A DNA stretch of 44,378 nt from Litorilinea aerophila (GTDB lineage Bacteria > Chloroflexota > Anaerolineae > Caldilineales > Caldilineaceae), in assembly GCA_945897075.1 (NCBI GenBank), contig CAMDEX010000016.1, positions 1 to 44,378 on the forward strand, read 5' to 3'. The position numbers were made by a program, and so were the translations under genes. Positions within the stretch are counted from its first letter, which is position 1, and the number at the start of each line of letters is the position of its first letter. Below are positions 27,973 through 35,571 of this stretch, in pieces. Under the pieces are notes generated by a model that searched no databases, was not told the origin of the DNA, and saw only the letters and a list, made by a program, of their open reading frames with translations.

Positions 27973-28440
27973 GTGGCGGAAGTGCCTGACTCCGCGAATG
28001 GCCCGGAGGATCTCCGCATTGACACAATGGGGCGATGGCAAAGTGTTCGCTGTGATGTATCTGCCGGCTCAACCTATATCTGGAAGATTGACTTTCGGCT
28101 TCGCACCATATACAATTTTGAGACCTGCGTTTCTGTCCCTTTGGTGTTGGAATACGAGAGTGTAGCGAAGCGGGAGGAGGTCAATCCGCTTGTCGCCGCA
28201 AACGATGTAGACGATCTGATAGATTACATTTGCCGAGTTTCGCGGCGCACTGAAGTTTTCTATACCTGGCGTCCACAGTTGCGAGATCCAGACGATGAAA
28301 TGGTGCTGGAGTTGGCGATTGGCAGTCGGGCTGATTGGATTGTCACCTTTAACAAACGGGACTTTGCCGGAACTGAACGGTTTGGAATTGGGTTATTGAC
28401 CCCAGTGGAGTTGTTACAGAAGATAGGAGTACTGCGATGA
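27973..28440 (+). pseudogene. PIN-domain toxin with a scrambled N-terminus
   Basis: The last 105 or so codons read clearly as a PIN-family toxin: ETCVSVPLVLEYESVAKREE, then DDLIDYICRVSRR, RDPDDEMVLELAI with the acidic residues of the active site, and ADWIVTFNKRDF. The first 50 codons, from a GTG at 27973, do not look like the family, and the usual LDTNV strand with the first catalytic Asp is missing; IDTM near residues 16-19 could be a remnant. Fragments in a second frame (for example GDGK) suggest frame changes. PIN proteins are Mg-dependent RNases. The gene overlaps the antitoxin gene by ATGA. It is probably inactive, unless a real start lies inside. Confidence 0.6.
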
Positions 28441-28703
28441 GCGCGTTGAATCTGCGACTGCCCGATTCCCTTCACAATCAAGTGCGGGTATTGGCCAATC
28501 GTGACAATGTGTCAATAAACCTATTCATTTCCCTGGCTGTGGCGGAGAAGATATCCGCGTTGATGACGGTAGATTACCTTGAGCAGCGGGCAAATCGCGG
28601 TAGTCGGGAGAAATTCGACGCGGTGTTGGACAAAATCCGCGCATCGGATACGCCGCCAGATGAGGCGGATCGTCTGCCCGCAGGCGCAACGATACACATT
28701 TAG
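28437..28703 (+). CDS. Ribbon-helix-helix antitoxin (HicB/CopG-like C-terminal type)
   Basis: 88 residues from ATG 28437, with AGGAG 7 nt upstream. The N-terminal 50 residues match an Arc/CopG-type ribbon-helix-helix: a beta strand LNLRLPDSLHNQV, then helices in RDNVSINLFISLAVAEKISAL. The rest (YLEQRANRGSREKFDAVLDKI) is a helix typical of antitoxins found beside PIN toxins. Known partners bind their own promoter and neutralise the PIN RNase. The 4-bp overlap with the PIN gene is typical of a toxin-antitoxin operon, here with toxin first. The antitoxin seems intact while the toxin is damaged. Confidence 0.8.
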   Translation: MSALNLRLPDSLHNQVRVLANRDNVSINLFISLAVAEKISALMTVDYLEQRANRGSREKFDAVLDKIRASDTPPDEADRLPAGATIHI

Positions 28704-28716
28704 TAGACCGCAGCCT

Positions 28717-28777
28717 GTTGGGTTCTCCCGGCACAGGCTGGTCGCGTAGAGGCATTTTCTTGCCGGGAGAACCCAAC
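28717..28777. terminator. REP-like palindrome between convergent genes
   Basis: Perfect 17-bp arms (gttgggttctcccggca at 28717-28733, tgccgggagaacccaac at 28761-28777) surround a 27-nt loop. It lies between the antitoxin stop and the stop of the convergent HExxH gene, so it could end transcripts from both sides. The gttgggtt...aacccaacctacg frame is typical of REP-like elements moved or recognised by RAYT/IS200-type transposases (recollection). Confidence 0.7.
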
Positions 28778-28801
28778 CTACGACTGGGAAGGGGAGGTTC
28801 A

Positions 28802-30091
28802 TCATTCGCTCCTCAATACCCGCTCCAAATCCGCCGCGCTGGTAAACCAGCGCACAGTGCGCAGAAAACCGGCGATGTCTTCGGGTGTCTTACGCTGCAA
28901 CTCCTGCAACTGCGGCCCAATCGGGCTGGAGCTGGCCCCACCCGTGGCGTAGCTGCCGTGAAAGGCAAAATAGGCCTGGTTGAGTACGCGCAGGTGATAG
29001 CCGTTCTCCACAAAGAGACGCCGCCGGCTTTCCATATACGCCTCGGCTGCTTTGTACTCTCCGCTTGCCAGCAGTTCATCCACCCGTAGCCGGGTCTGGC
29101 GCATCTCCCCGTCGAAATCGAAGCGCGCCGGTTGCTCCGCTGCGCCCGGCGCTGCGCTCGTTTCTGTTGCCGTCTGCTCCGGCGGCAGCAACTCAGGATA
29201 GAAGCGCGCCAGCACCCGCCGCCCTACTTCGTCGCCGATGATCTCAGCCACTGTCTCGTTGAGTGTTGTGAGTTCGGGGCTGCTGCCAAAACGCATCCCC
29301 AACGGGAAAAGCGTCAGATAATTGTGTACCCATTCGTGGGCGACGGTGGAAAAGAGCCATTCGATATTTGTGCTGTCAATCACCATCGTCGGATACGCGC
29401 CCAGCCCGCCAATTTTGGTGATGTAGGCCGAAAAATCGGTCTGGGCCGCGATGAGCGCTTCTTTCTCCCCGGCTTCGGCGCTGTCAATATCCGGGGCCAG
29501 CATTCGGGCGTAGATGTTGCGAATTTCGTTGCGCGGGCTGAGGATGAGGATTTGGGGCGGCTCGGTAAAGGTGAAATTGACCGGCGGCGCAGGCGATCCG
29601 CCGATGCCCAGACCGGCGTCGGTCAGAATTTCGGCGACTTGGCGCTGGATTACCGCCTCGACCAGCGGGCGGCGGCCCTGCTGACGCTGGCGCAAAACTG
29701 CCAGTTCGCGGCGGGCCTGCTCCAGTTCGGCGGCGCTTGGGTTGGCGCTCACCAACCAGTTGACCCGTTCTTGTGCCCGGCGCACCCGGCGAATGCCCTC
29801 CACATAGCCGAAAAGCACTGCCCGCTCCTGCTCGGCGTTCAAACCCGCGCCCGTCCGCTCAATCCAGGCCGCAGCCTTCTCGCCCAGCGCCTGCCATTCC
29901 CAGCCGGCCAGACTGAAGTCGCGCCCGGTGACGACAACGCCGACAGCCTGCAAGCGGATTTGTCCGTCGCTGGGTGCGCTGCCGCCCACAAAACTGAGGG
30001 TGACCCCAATGGCAACCAGCAGCGAGACGAGGGCGCGCAGCGAGATCAGTCGGTTGGTCAGCGCCAGGAGGATGAGCACAGATTGGGGCAT
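28802..30091 (-). CDS. Membrane-anchored protein with a gluzincin-type HExxH metalloprotease motif
   Basis: 429 residues if ATG 30091 is used; an in-frame TTG at 30145 with AGGGG 5 nt upstream is an equally plausible start. The N-terminus has a hydrophobic helix (residues 19-36), so the body probably lies outside the membrane. A charged helical section at about 85-155 is followed by HEWVHNYL at 252-259, and then NETVAEIIGDE at 278-288, which could supply the third zinc ligand as in gluzincins. An Ala/Pro/Glu-rich low-complexity stretch and a helical C-terminus follow. The zinc-protease assignment rests on motifs only. The gene is divergent from the deaminase gene and convergent with the toxin-antitoxin pair. 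Confidence 0.7.
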   Translation of the reverse strand: MPQSVLILLALTNRLISLRALVSLLVAIGVTLSFVGGSAPSDGQIRLQAVGVVVTGRDFSLAGWEWQALGEKAAAWIERTGAGLNAEQERAVLFGYVEGIRRVRRAQERVNWLVSANPSAAELEQARRELAVLRQRQQGRRPLVEAVIQRQVAEILTDAGLGIGGSPAPPVNFTFTEPPQILILSPRNEIRNIYARMLAPDIDSAEAGEKEALIAAQTDFSAYITKIGGLGAYPTMVIDSTNIEWLFSTVAHEWVHNYLTLFPLGMRFGSSPELTTLNETVAEIIGDEVGRRVLARFYPELLPPEQTATETSAAPGAAEQPARFDFDGEMRQTRLRVDELLASGEYKAAEAYMESRRRLFVENGYHLRVLNQAYFAFHGSYATGGASSSPIGPQLQELQRKTPEDIAGFLRTVRWFTSAADLERVLRSE

Positions 30092-30146
30092 TTGGCCTGT
30101 CCAACGGGCGATGACGGACAGGCGCTCGGTTGCTTTGGAGGACAAA

Positions 30147-30175
30147 TTGACCCCTGTTGGGCGAAATGGTATAAC
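30147..30175 (+). promoter_or_regulatory. Promoter of the adenosine deaminase gene
   Basis: TTGACC at 30147-30152, a 17-bp spacer and TATAAC at 30170-30175. The leader to ATG 30211 is about 30 nt. Confidence 0.65.
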
Positions 30176-30198
30176 GTCTTGAGTGAAACAACCGAGAA

Positions 30199-30207
30199 AG
30201 TATACCA
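30199..30207 (-). promoter_or_regulatory. Possible extended -10 promoter for the HExxH gene
   Basis: On the minus strand TGG-TATACT (30207-30199) matches an extended -10 element. No good -35 is seen. It would place divergent transcription within about 30 bp of the deaminase promoter. Confidence 0.35.
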
Positions 30208-30210
30208 CAC

Positions 30211-31293
30211 ATGCCACCTGCCACCTTCGACTTGCCACCTGCCACTTTTCTCCGCACCCTGCCCAAAGCCGAACTGCATATCCATTTGGAAGGGGCCATC
30301 CAGCCCGCCACCGTCCTGGAACTGGCCGCGGCCCACGCGATGCTCCACACCCTGCCCGCGCACGACGAAGAAGGTTTGCGCCGCTGGTTTGCCTACCGGG
30401 ATTTTGATCACTTCGTCGAAATCTACATGACAATTCAAGCGCTGCTGCGTCGGGCCGAGGATTTTTCGACAATTGCCTACCGCAACGGCGAGGATATGGC
30501 GGCCCAGGGCATCCGCTACCGCGAGTTGACGGTGACAACCTTCACCCACACCCATTTGCAGGACAAGCGTATTGCCATCGAGGAGATTTTTGAAGGGCTG
30601 GAGGAGGGCCGGCGGCGGGCGCGGCGGGATTTTGGCGTGGAGATGCGCTGGGTGATCGACATCCCGCGCAACGCCAGCTTCGACGACGCGGGCAACTACG
30701 ACCCCCTCCCGGCGGAGGTGACGCTGGCCCACGCACTCTACGGGATGGATCACAGCGTCATCGGCTTTGGATTGGGTGGCAACGAAGTGGGTGCGCCGCC
30801 CGCGGCCTTTGCCCACGCCTTTGACAAAGCCAGGGCCGCGGGTCTGCGTTCTTTGCCCCACGCCGGGGAGAATGCCGGCCCGGCCAGTGTGTGGGGTTCG
30901 TTGCACGCGTTGGGCGCTGAACGCATCGGCCACGGCGTGCGCGCCATCGAAGACCCGGCGTTGCTGCTCTATTTGAAAGAGCGACAGATACCCCTGGAAA
31001 TCAATCCCAACAGCAACATCTGCCTGGGCGTCTACCCCAGCCCGGCGCACCACCCCTTCCCCCATCTGGACCGCATGGGTTTGTTCGTCACCCTCAACAG
31101 CGACGACCCGCCCCTCTTCAACACCAGTCTGCTGGCCGAGTACCAACTACTGGCCGACACCTTCGGCTACGACGCGGCCAACCTGACCCGCATCGCCCGC
31201 AACGCGTTTGTCGCGTCCTGCGCCGAGCCAGAGCTAAAACGTTCCCTCTTGGCCCAGTTCGATGAATGGCTAAAAGAATGGAACGCGGATTAG
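30211..31293 (+). CDS. add: Adenosine deaminase family protein
   Basis: 360 residues from ATG 30211. Zinc-dependent amidohydrolase motifs are clear: LPKAELHIHLEGA at 17-29 (zinc histidines 23 and 25), LPHAGEN (catalytic glutamate), ERIGHGVRA (zinc/catalytic histidine), then INPNSNICLGV and FVTLNSDDPPLF (zinc aspartate). The family converts adenosine to inosine, or adenine to hypoxanthine in one subgroup; the sequence alone does not decide. It is cytoplasmic and serves purine salvage. The first 13 residues (MPPATFDLPPATF) are encoded by a repeat of gccacctgccac and may be an acquired extension, with the core starting at LRTLPKAE. The stop codon lies within the arm of a long hairpin. Confidence 0.92.
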   Translation: MPPATFDLPPATFLRTLPKAELHIHLEGAIQPATVLELAAAHAMLHTLPAHDEEGLRRWFAYRDFDHFVEIYMTIQALLRRAEDFSTIAYRNGEDMAAQGIRYRELTVTTFTHTHLQDKRIAIEEIFEGLEEGRRRARRDFGVEMRWVIDIPRNASFDDAGNYDPLPAEVTLAHALYGMDHSVIGFGLGGNEVGAPPAAFAHAFDKARAAGLRSLPHAGENAGPASVWGSLHALGAERIGHGVRAIEDPALLLYLKERQIPLEINPNSNICLGVYPSPAHHPFPHLDRMGLFVTLNSDDPPLFNTSLLAEYQLLADTFGYDAANLTRIARNAFVASCAEPELKRSLLAQFDEWLKEWNAD

Positions 31294-31371
31294 ACGGATT
31301 GAGCGGATCAGCGCGGATTTTTGGCAATCTTTTATCCGCGCTGATCCGCTCAATCCGCCCGATCCGCGTTC
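31281..31371. terminator. Long hairpin between convergent genes (bidirectional terminator or mobile repeat)
   Basis: Arms of 38 bp (31281-31318 and 31334-31371) match at 35 positions, with a 15-nt loop that includes T-runs. Internally the arms carry repeats of gcggatt / gagcggat. It spans the end of the deaminase gene and touches the last codon of the convergent gene, so both reading frames end inside or next to it. Confidence 0.8.
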
Positions 31372-32000
31372 TATTCTCTGGTCAATCGCAACGCAAAGGC
31401 AACGCTCCGTTTATCGTAGACCGCTTGGCCGAATTCCTCGCCGTAGGCCACCCAGCCAGTTTCCCCGTAGCGTTCCCCCGCCCAGGTGAGCAGAGCCGCC
31501 TTCATCAACGCGATGTTCGTGTAGGAAGCCGGGCAGCGCGCCGCGGGTTCGCCCTCCACGGCCAGGCGGATGGCCCGATCCATGCGGGCAATCTGCGCCG
31601 CAGCCAGCCGTGCGCTGTATTCGTCCAGAATCAGCGCCAGCGTCGTGCCGATGAACTGTCGCCAGTTGGGGTCGTAGTCTCGCCACATCTGCGGATTTTC
31701 GGCGGGCGGGCGCGCTTCGCCGATCCAGCGCGGGAATGTGCCGTGATAGACTGCGCCCGGCTCGTCGAATTGGGTCGCCAGCACCGCGTCGATGATGGCG
31801 CAGGCGCGCTGGGTGTCACCCTTTTCATTGCGCAGGAGCAACCCCAGGGCATACCAACAGGAGTCGCGCACCGCTGGTTGGCCCGCAAAGTCTACGTCCA
31901 GCAGAGACGAGGGCGCGTCCCACCACTGGTCAGACCAGCGCAGGGATTCGACAGCCAGGGAACGGGCGTGGGGGTGGAGATCGGAAAGAGTCGTAGCCAT
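31371..32000 (-). CDS. Hypothetical protein, possibly C-terminally truncated
   Basis: 209 residues, no signal peptide or membrane helix. It is rich in Trp, Tyr and Ala in alternating helices (DSCWYALGLLLR, YDPNWRQFIGTTLALILDE, YTNIALMKAALLTWAGERY), which resembles an alpha/alpha-barrel fragment of glycosidase-like hypothetical proteins. From memory such proteins are longer and continue past the GERYGE region, while this frame ends with an unrelated-looking AVYDKRSVAFALRLTRE right at the long hairpin, so a deletion at the repeat is possible. The ATG overlaps the TGA of the M50 protease gene (ATGA), so they are co-transcribed. Function is unknown. Confidence 0.65.
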   Translation of the reverse strand: MATTLSDLHPHARSLAVESLRWSDQWWDAPSSLLDVDFAGQPAVRDSCWYALGLLLRNEKGDTQRACAIIDAVLATQFDEPGAVYHGTFPRWIGEARPPAENPQMWRDYDPNWRQFIGTTLALILDEYSARLAAAQIARMDRAIRLAVEGEPAARCPASYTNIALMKAALLTWAGERYGETGWVAYGEEFGQAVYDKRSVAFALRLTRE

Positions 32001-33253
32001 CAGAAGTTTTCCCAGAAGCGAAAGAGTTGATACCCCAGCCCGACAAAGCCGGGATCGATGGGGAAAAAGGTGACACAGCGAAAGACAAATTCCCAGAAAA
32101 AGTCACGGATGGGTGTGTCCTGCATAAACAGGAAGAAAAGTAGCAGAAACGAAAGCCCGCTGACAGAACGCATCGTCGCGCGCGTCTTGGGCGAGAGAAA
32201 GGGTTCGATGATTCCGTACCCGTCCAGACCGGGCAGGGGCAGCAGATTGATCACGAGTGAAGTGATCTGAAAAAAGAAGAGCAGCCCCAACCCGCCCCAC
32301 AATTGTGGATGCTCGTAGGGAAGCCAGGGCATAAAAATTTCGGTAAACAAAAAAATGGCGGCCAGCAGAATGGCAAAGGCCAGCGTGCCCAGCGGACCCG
32401 CCGCCGAGATGTAAATGAACGAACGCTCCTGCTTAATCGCCTGTGTGTCAATGTAGACCGCGCCGCCGGGCAGCCCGATGCCACCGATGATCAGCCAGAG
32501 CATTGGCATGGCAATGCTGAGGATCGGGTGGGTGTATTTGAGTGGGTTGAGGGTCAGGTAGCCCTTTTTCGCCACGCTGCGATCCCCGGCGTAGTAGGCC
32601 ACCACTGCATGGCCGAATTCGTGTACGGCCAGGGAGATGAGCCAGCCGCAGACGACGAAGAGAAAGACAAAGAAGCCGGATTCGCTGATCTGGGCGTAGG
32701 CAGCCCAGCCGGTGGCGACGGCGGCGGCGAGAATGCCCAGAAAGACGGGGCTGATGGCGAAGGGGTTGCCCGTCACCACCTGCTCCTGACGGTCGCCGCC
32801 GCGCTCAACGCTGGGCGCGTCGTAGGCGCGCAGAGCATCCCGGCTGGCATTCATTTGGGCCAACAATTTGGCCCCAGGACGTTCCGGCAGGCTGAAGATT
32901 CCCAGCAGCAGGTGACGGGTTGTAATCGTCAGGTTTGCGCCCAGCGTCGCTTCCATCAACGCCTGATCGACAACGGCCCGGGCCGCTGCGGACATATACG
33001 AGCGCGCCGGCTGGTCGGTCAATTGACCCGAAGGCCATTCGCTGCGCGCCGCAATCAATCTTTGCAGCAGCAATGGAAAGTTGACCCCATACTTTTCCAG
33101 CGCGTTGCGTGCGTCGCAGTGGACCAGATCGGTCATGGCCGCCAGGTAATGTTCGGGCAGAACCTGACCTTCGCCCGCCTCCTCCATCATCTGGCGGCTG
33201 CGGCGCATGACGTGCATGGCTTCGGCGGAAAAACGGTCATAGATGTTGGGCAT
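32000..33253 (-). CDS. Membrane protease: two Clp N-terminal repeats fused to an M50 (site-2) protease
   Basis: 417 residues from ATG 33253, with GGAGG 8 nt upstream; the longer upstream frame runs through a repeat and promoter. Residues 1-145 match a double Clp_N domain as in ClpA/ClpC: YDRFSAEAMHVMRRSRQ, VLPEHYLAAM, then a second copy with YMSAAARAVVDQAL and TTRHLLLGIFSLPE. Residues 165-417 are a polytopic M50 metalloprotease: HEFGH at 211-215 inside a helix, and LLPLPGLDG at 337-345, supplying the zinc-binding Asp. Site-2 proteases cut substrates within the membrane, and Clp_N domains bind substrates or adaptors, so a substrate-recruiting N-terminus is a reasonable inference. It is first in an operon with the 209-residue protein. 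Confidence 0.88.
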   Translation of the reverse strand: MPNIYDRFSAEAMHVMRRSRQMMEEAGEGQVLPEHYLAAMTDLVHCDARNALEKYGVNFPLLLQRLIAARSEWPSGQLTDQPARSYMSAAARAVVDQALMEATLGANLTITTRHLLLGIFSLPERPGAKLLAQMNASRDALRAYDAPSVERGGDRQEQVVTGNPFAISPVFLGILAAAVATGWAAYAQISESGFFVFLFVVCGWLISLAVHEFGHAVVAYYAGDRSVAKKGYLTLNPLKYTHPILSIAMPMLWLIIGGIGLPGGAVYIDTQAIKQERSFIYISAAGPLGTLAFAILLAAIFLFTEIFMPWLPYEHPQLWGGLGLLFFFQITSLVINLLPLPGLDGYGIIEPFLSPKTRATMRSVSGLSFLLLFFLFMQDTPIRDFFWEFVFRCVTFFPIDPGFVGLGYQLFRFWENF

Positions 33254-33320
33254 GAGCAATCCTCCACAAGCGTTGGTTGCGGCTGGAAACGATACTGGGT
33301 CTTGGTCATCGTTCGAGCCG

Positions 33321-33387
33321 ACCTGTGAGGTACGCAGGTGAAGCAGTCTGGAAATCAACGAAAACTTCATCTGCGTACCTGACAGGT
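33321..33387. repeat. Imperfect palindrome in the leader of the M50 protease gene
   Basis: Arms of 23 bp (33321-33343 and 33365-33387) with two mismatches flank a 21-nt loop; the core is acctgt-aggtacgcag. It would be transcribed in the leader of about 230 nt between the promoter and the ATG. It may be a REP-like repeat or a regulatory hairpin. Confidence 0.7.
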
Positions 33388-33488
33388 CTGGCAAATGGCC
33401 GAAACGATGACCACCGCCCGATACTGCTGTCTGCTCATGCGATGTGGTGTGTGTGGCGGGTGCGAGCAACGGTGGACAGCGGTCTGAA

Positions 33489-33517
33489 AATGTAGCACGG
33501 CTTACGAAGAAGGTCAA
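33489..33517 (-). promoter_or_regulatory. Promoter of the Clp_N-M50 operon
   Basis: On the minus strand TTGACC at 33517-33512, a 17-bp spacer and TACATT at 33494-33489. Confidence 0.6.
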
Positions 33518-33543
33518 GTTTTGTGAGGCCGACTGCCACTTTT

Positions 33544-33571
33544 TTGATCCCCGTTTTCTGGCCTCTATAAT
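33544..33571 (+). promoter_or_regulatory. Promoter of the SLC13-type permease gene
   Basis: TTGATC at 33544-33549, a 16-bp spacer and TATAAT at 33566-33571. It is divergent from the protease promoter, with 26 bp between the two -35 elements, so one regulator could control both. Confidence 0.65.
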
Positions 33572-33615
33572 CATTTCTTCGGATTTATCCAGATCATCTC
33601 TCGAAGGAAGCGCCT

Positions 33616-35484
33616 GTGCAGATTTCCATTCTCGTACTCATTCTCGTAATTACGACAATTCTCTACATCACCCGCTGGATTGCGATTGAGAGTACGGCAA
33701 TCCTGACAATTGTGGCGCTGGCTTTCACCGGGATTCTGAAGCCCGACCAGGCATTCTCCGGCTTTTCCAATGCGGGGACATTGACGGTGGGCGCTATGTT
33801 CGTCCTCAGCAGCGGTCTGGTGCGTACAGGCGCGCTGGAGTCGGTGACCTTTCAATTGGCGCGCTTCTCCCAGGGCAGCCCCCGCCGTCTGCTCCTTCTC
33901 CTTGCGGCAACCGTACCGGCTGTGTCGGCCTTTATGAACAATACGCCGATTGTGGTGATGATGATGCCTGTCGTTGTCTCTCTGAGCCGGCGCTTTCGCA
34001 TAAGCCCCTCGAAGTTGCTTTTGCCCGTGAGCTACTTTGCGATTCTGGGCGGCACAATCACTCTGTTGGGGACAAGCACGAATATCCTCGTGGATGATAT
34101 CTATCGCCAGGCGGGTGGGCCGGGCTTTTCTCTCTTTGATTTTACGCCTTTGGGTCTGATCTACGCGGTGGTTGGCGTTGGCTATATTGTGACTGTCGGC
34201 TACCGCCTGCTGCCGGATCGCACCCCGCCGCTCGGTCTCAACGTGCGTGGCGAAGGCTCCTCTTACGTCAGCGAAGTGGCTGTCGCGGCCGATAGCAAGT
34301 TGGTTGGGCGCGTTCCCGGCCACTTTATGCAGCTTCGCGCATTTCGCCGCCCCTCGCCGCGCCGGGATATGAACTTGTCCCTGCGGCGGCGGATTGGGCG
34401 CAGCCCGGCGGCTGGGCAGGAGAACACAGCCACCCACATCGAATTGCTGGAAATTGTGCGCGACGAGCGGCTGCTGCTGGCCGAGGATGCCGCGGATATC
34501 CCGCTGGCTGTGGGTGATCGCTTGCTGATTTCAGGCGGTGCCAACGAGATCAGCGCCTTTTTGAAAGAGACCCATTCTACACTGGCGACAGTTTTGGCCG
34601 ATGACAAGCGGGTTGCGCTCTCTTCGCTGCAACAGACGGTTGTCGAGGCGGTGGTGCTGCCCGATTCCCCTTTTTCCGGACGGGCAGTGGGCACGCTGGA
34701 ACTGCACCGCCGTTTTGGTGTGGATGTGATGGGCGTGCAGCGTCAGGGCCGCCACCAGAGCGAGGGGCTGCGTACGCTTACATTGCGCGATGGCGATGTG
34801 CTGCTGCTGCGCGGCGCGGCCCACGATCTGCGCCAACTGCGCGAGAGCGCCCGGCTCTTATTGGTGGAAGGGGTGGAGGAGTCCATTGTGCGTTCGGACA
34901 AGAACCGGCAGGCTCTGGTGATTATGTTGGGGGTGGTCTTGCTGGCGACTTTGACAGAATTGCCGATCGCCGTACTGGCCCTGGCCGGGGCCGTCTTGAT
35001 GATTCTAACCCGCTGCTTGCGCCCGGAGGAGGCGCTGCGTTCCTTGGATCCGTCCACTCTGCTGCTCCTGGCCGGTACGATCCCGCTGGGCATAGCCATT
35101 CAATCCACCGGGTTGGCCGCTCTGGTCGTGGAGGGACTCCTGGCGCTGCTCGGCCATGCAGACCCGCGCCTCTTTATTTCGATGCTCTATCTTTTCACCA
35201 GCATCATCACAGAGCTTCTCTCGAACAATGCCGTGGCTGTGCTGCTCACCCCCATCGCTCTGCAACTGGCCGTTACGCTGGGGATAGACCCCAAACCCCT
35301 TTTGATGGCGGTGGCCTTTGGCGCATCGGCCAGTTTTATGACACCCATCGGCTACCAGACCAACGCCATTGTAATGGGGCCGGGTGGCTATACCTTCAAG
35401 GACTATCTGAAGATCGGCGCACCGCTCAATTTCATCCTCTGGATTGTGGCAACCATTTGCATTCCGCTGCTCTGGCCTCTATAA
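33616..35484 (+). CDS. SLC13/DASS-type anion permease with two RCK_C domains
   Basis: 622 residues from GTG 33616, with GAAGGAAG just upstream. The first membrane half (residues 1-195) carries the family signature around FMNNTPIVVMMMPVV and ILGGTITLLGTSTNILV. A cytoplasmic insert of about 200 residues holds two TrkA-C/RCK_C-like domains (SEVAVAADSKLVGR..., VVEAVVLPDSPFSGR). The second membrane half repeats the fold (LLLLAGTIPLGIAIQ, ELLSNNAVAVLLTPIA, FGASASFMTPIGYQTN). Related proteins move sulfate, dicarboxylates or other anions with Na+; the substrate here is not determined. An unusual basic insertion (QLRAFRRPSPRRDMN) interrupts the first RCK_C domain. A one-domain chromate transporter follows 87 bp downstream. 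Confidence 0.88.
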   Translation: MQISILVLILVITTILYITRWIAIESTAILTIVALAFTGILKPDQAFSGFSNAGTLTVGAMFVLSSGLVRTGALESVTFQLARFSQGSPRRLLLLLAATVPAVSAFMNNTPIVVMMMPVVVSLSRRFRISPSKLLLPVSYFAILGGTITLLGTSTNILVDDIYRQAGGPGFSLFDFTPLGLIYAVVGVGYIVTVGYRLLPDRTPPLGLNVRGEGSSYVSEVAVAADSKLVGRVPGHFMQLRAFRRPSPRRDMNLSLRRRIGRSPAAGQENTATHIELLEIVRDERLLLAEDAADIPLAVGDRLLISGGANEISAFLKETHSTLATVLADDKRVALSSLQQTVVEAVVLPDSPFSGRAVGTLELHRRFGVDVMGVQRQGRHQSEGLRTLTLRDGDVLLLRGAAHDLRQLRESARLLLVEGVEESIVRSDKNRQALVIMLGVVLLATLTELPIAVLALAGAVLMILTRCLRPEEALRSLDPSTLLLLAGTIPLGIAIQSTGLAALVVEGLLALLGHADPRLFISMLYLFTSIITELLSNNAVAVLLTPIALQLAVTLGIDPKPLLMAVAFGASASFMTPIGYQTNAIVMGPGGYTFKDYLKIGAPLNFILWIVATICIPLLWPL

Positions 35485-35571
35485 TCCGCGCGGCGCAGTG
35501 GCTCAATTTGCCGTGCGTTGTTCTATTGTCAAGCGTGTCAATGAGATTCACTTCTTCTGGAGGCTGCCTTC

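Noticed and set aside
30058-31146. 362-residue minus-strand frame opposite the deaminase gene
   Set aside because: The deaminase on the other strand carries all catalytic motifs; this frame has none.
32303-33328. 341-residue plus-strand frame opposite the M50 protease
   Set aside because: Antisense to clear Clp_N and M50 motifs; low-complexity Gly/Gln/His composition.
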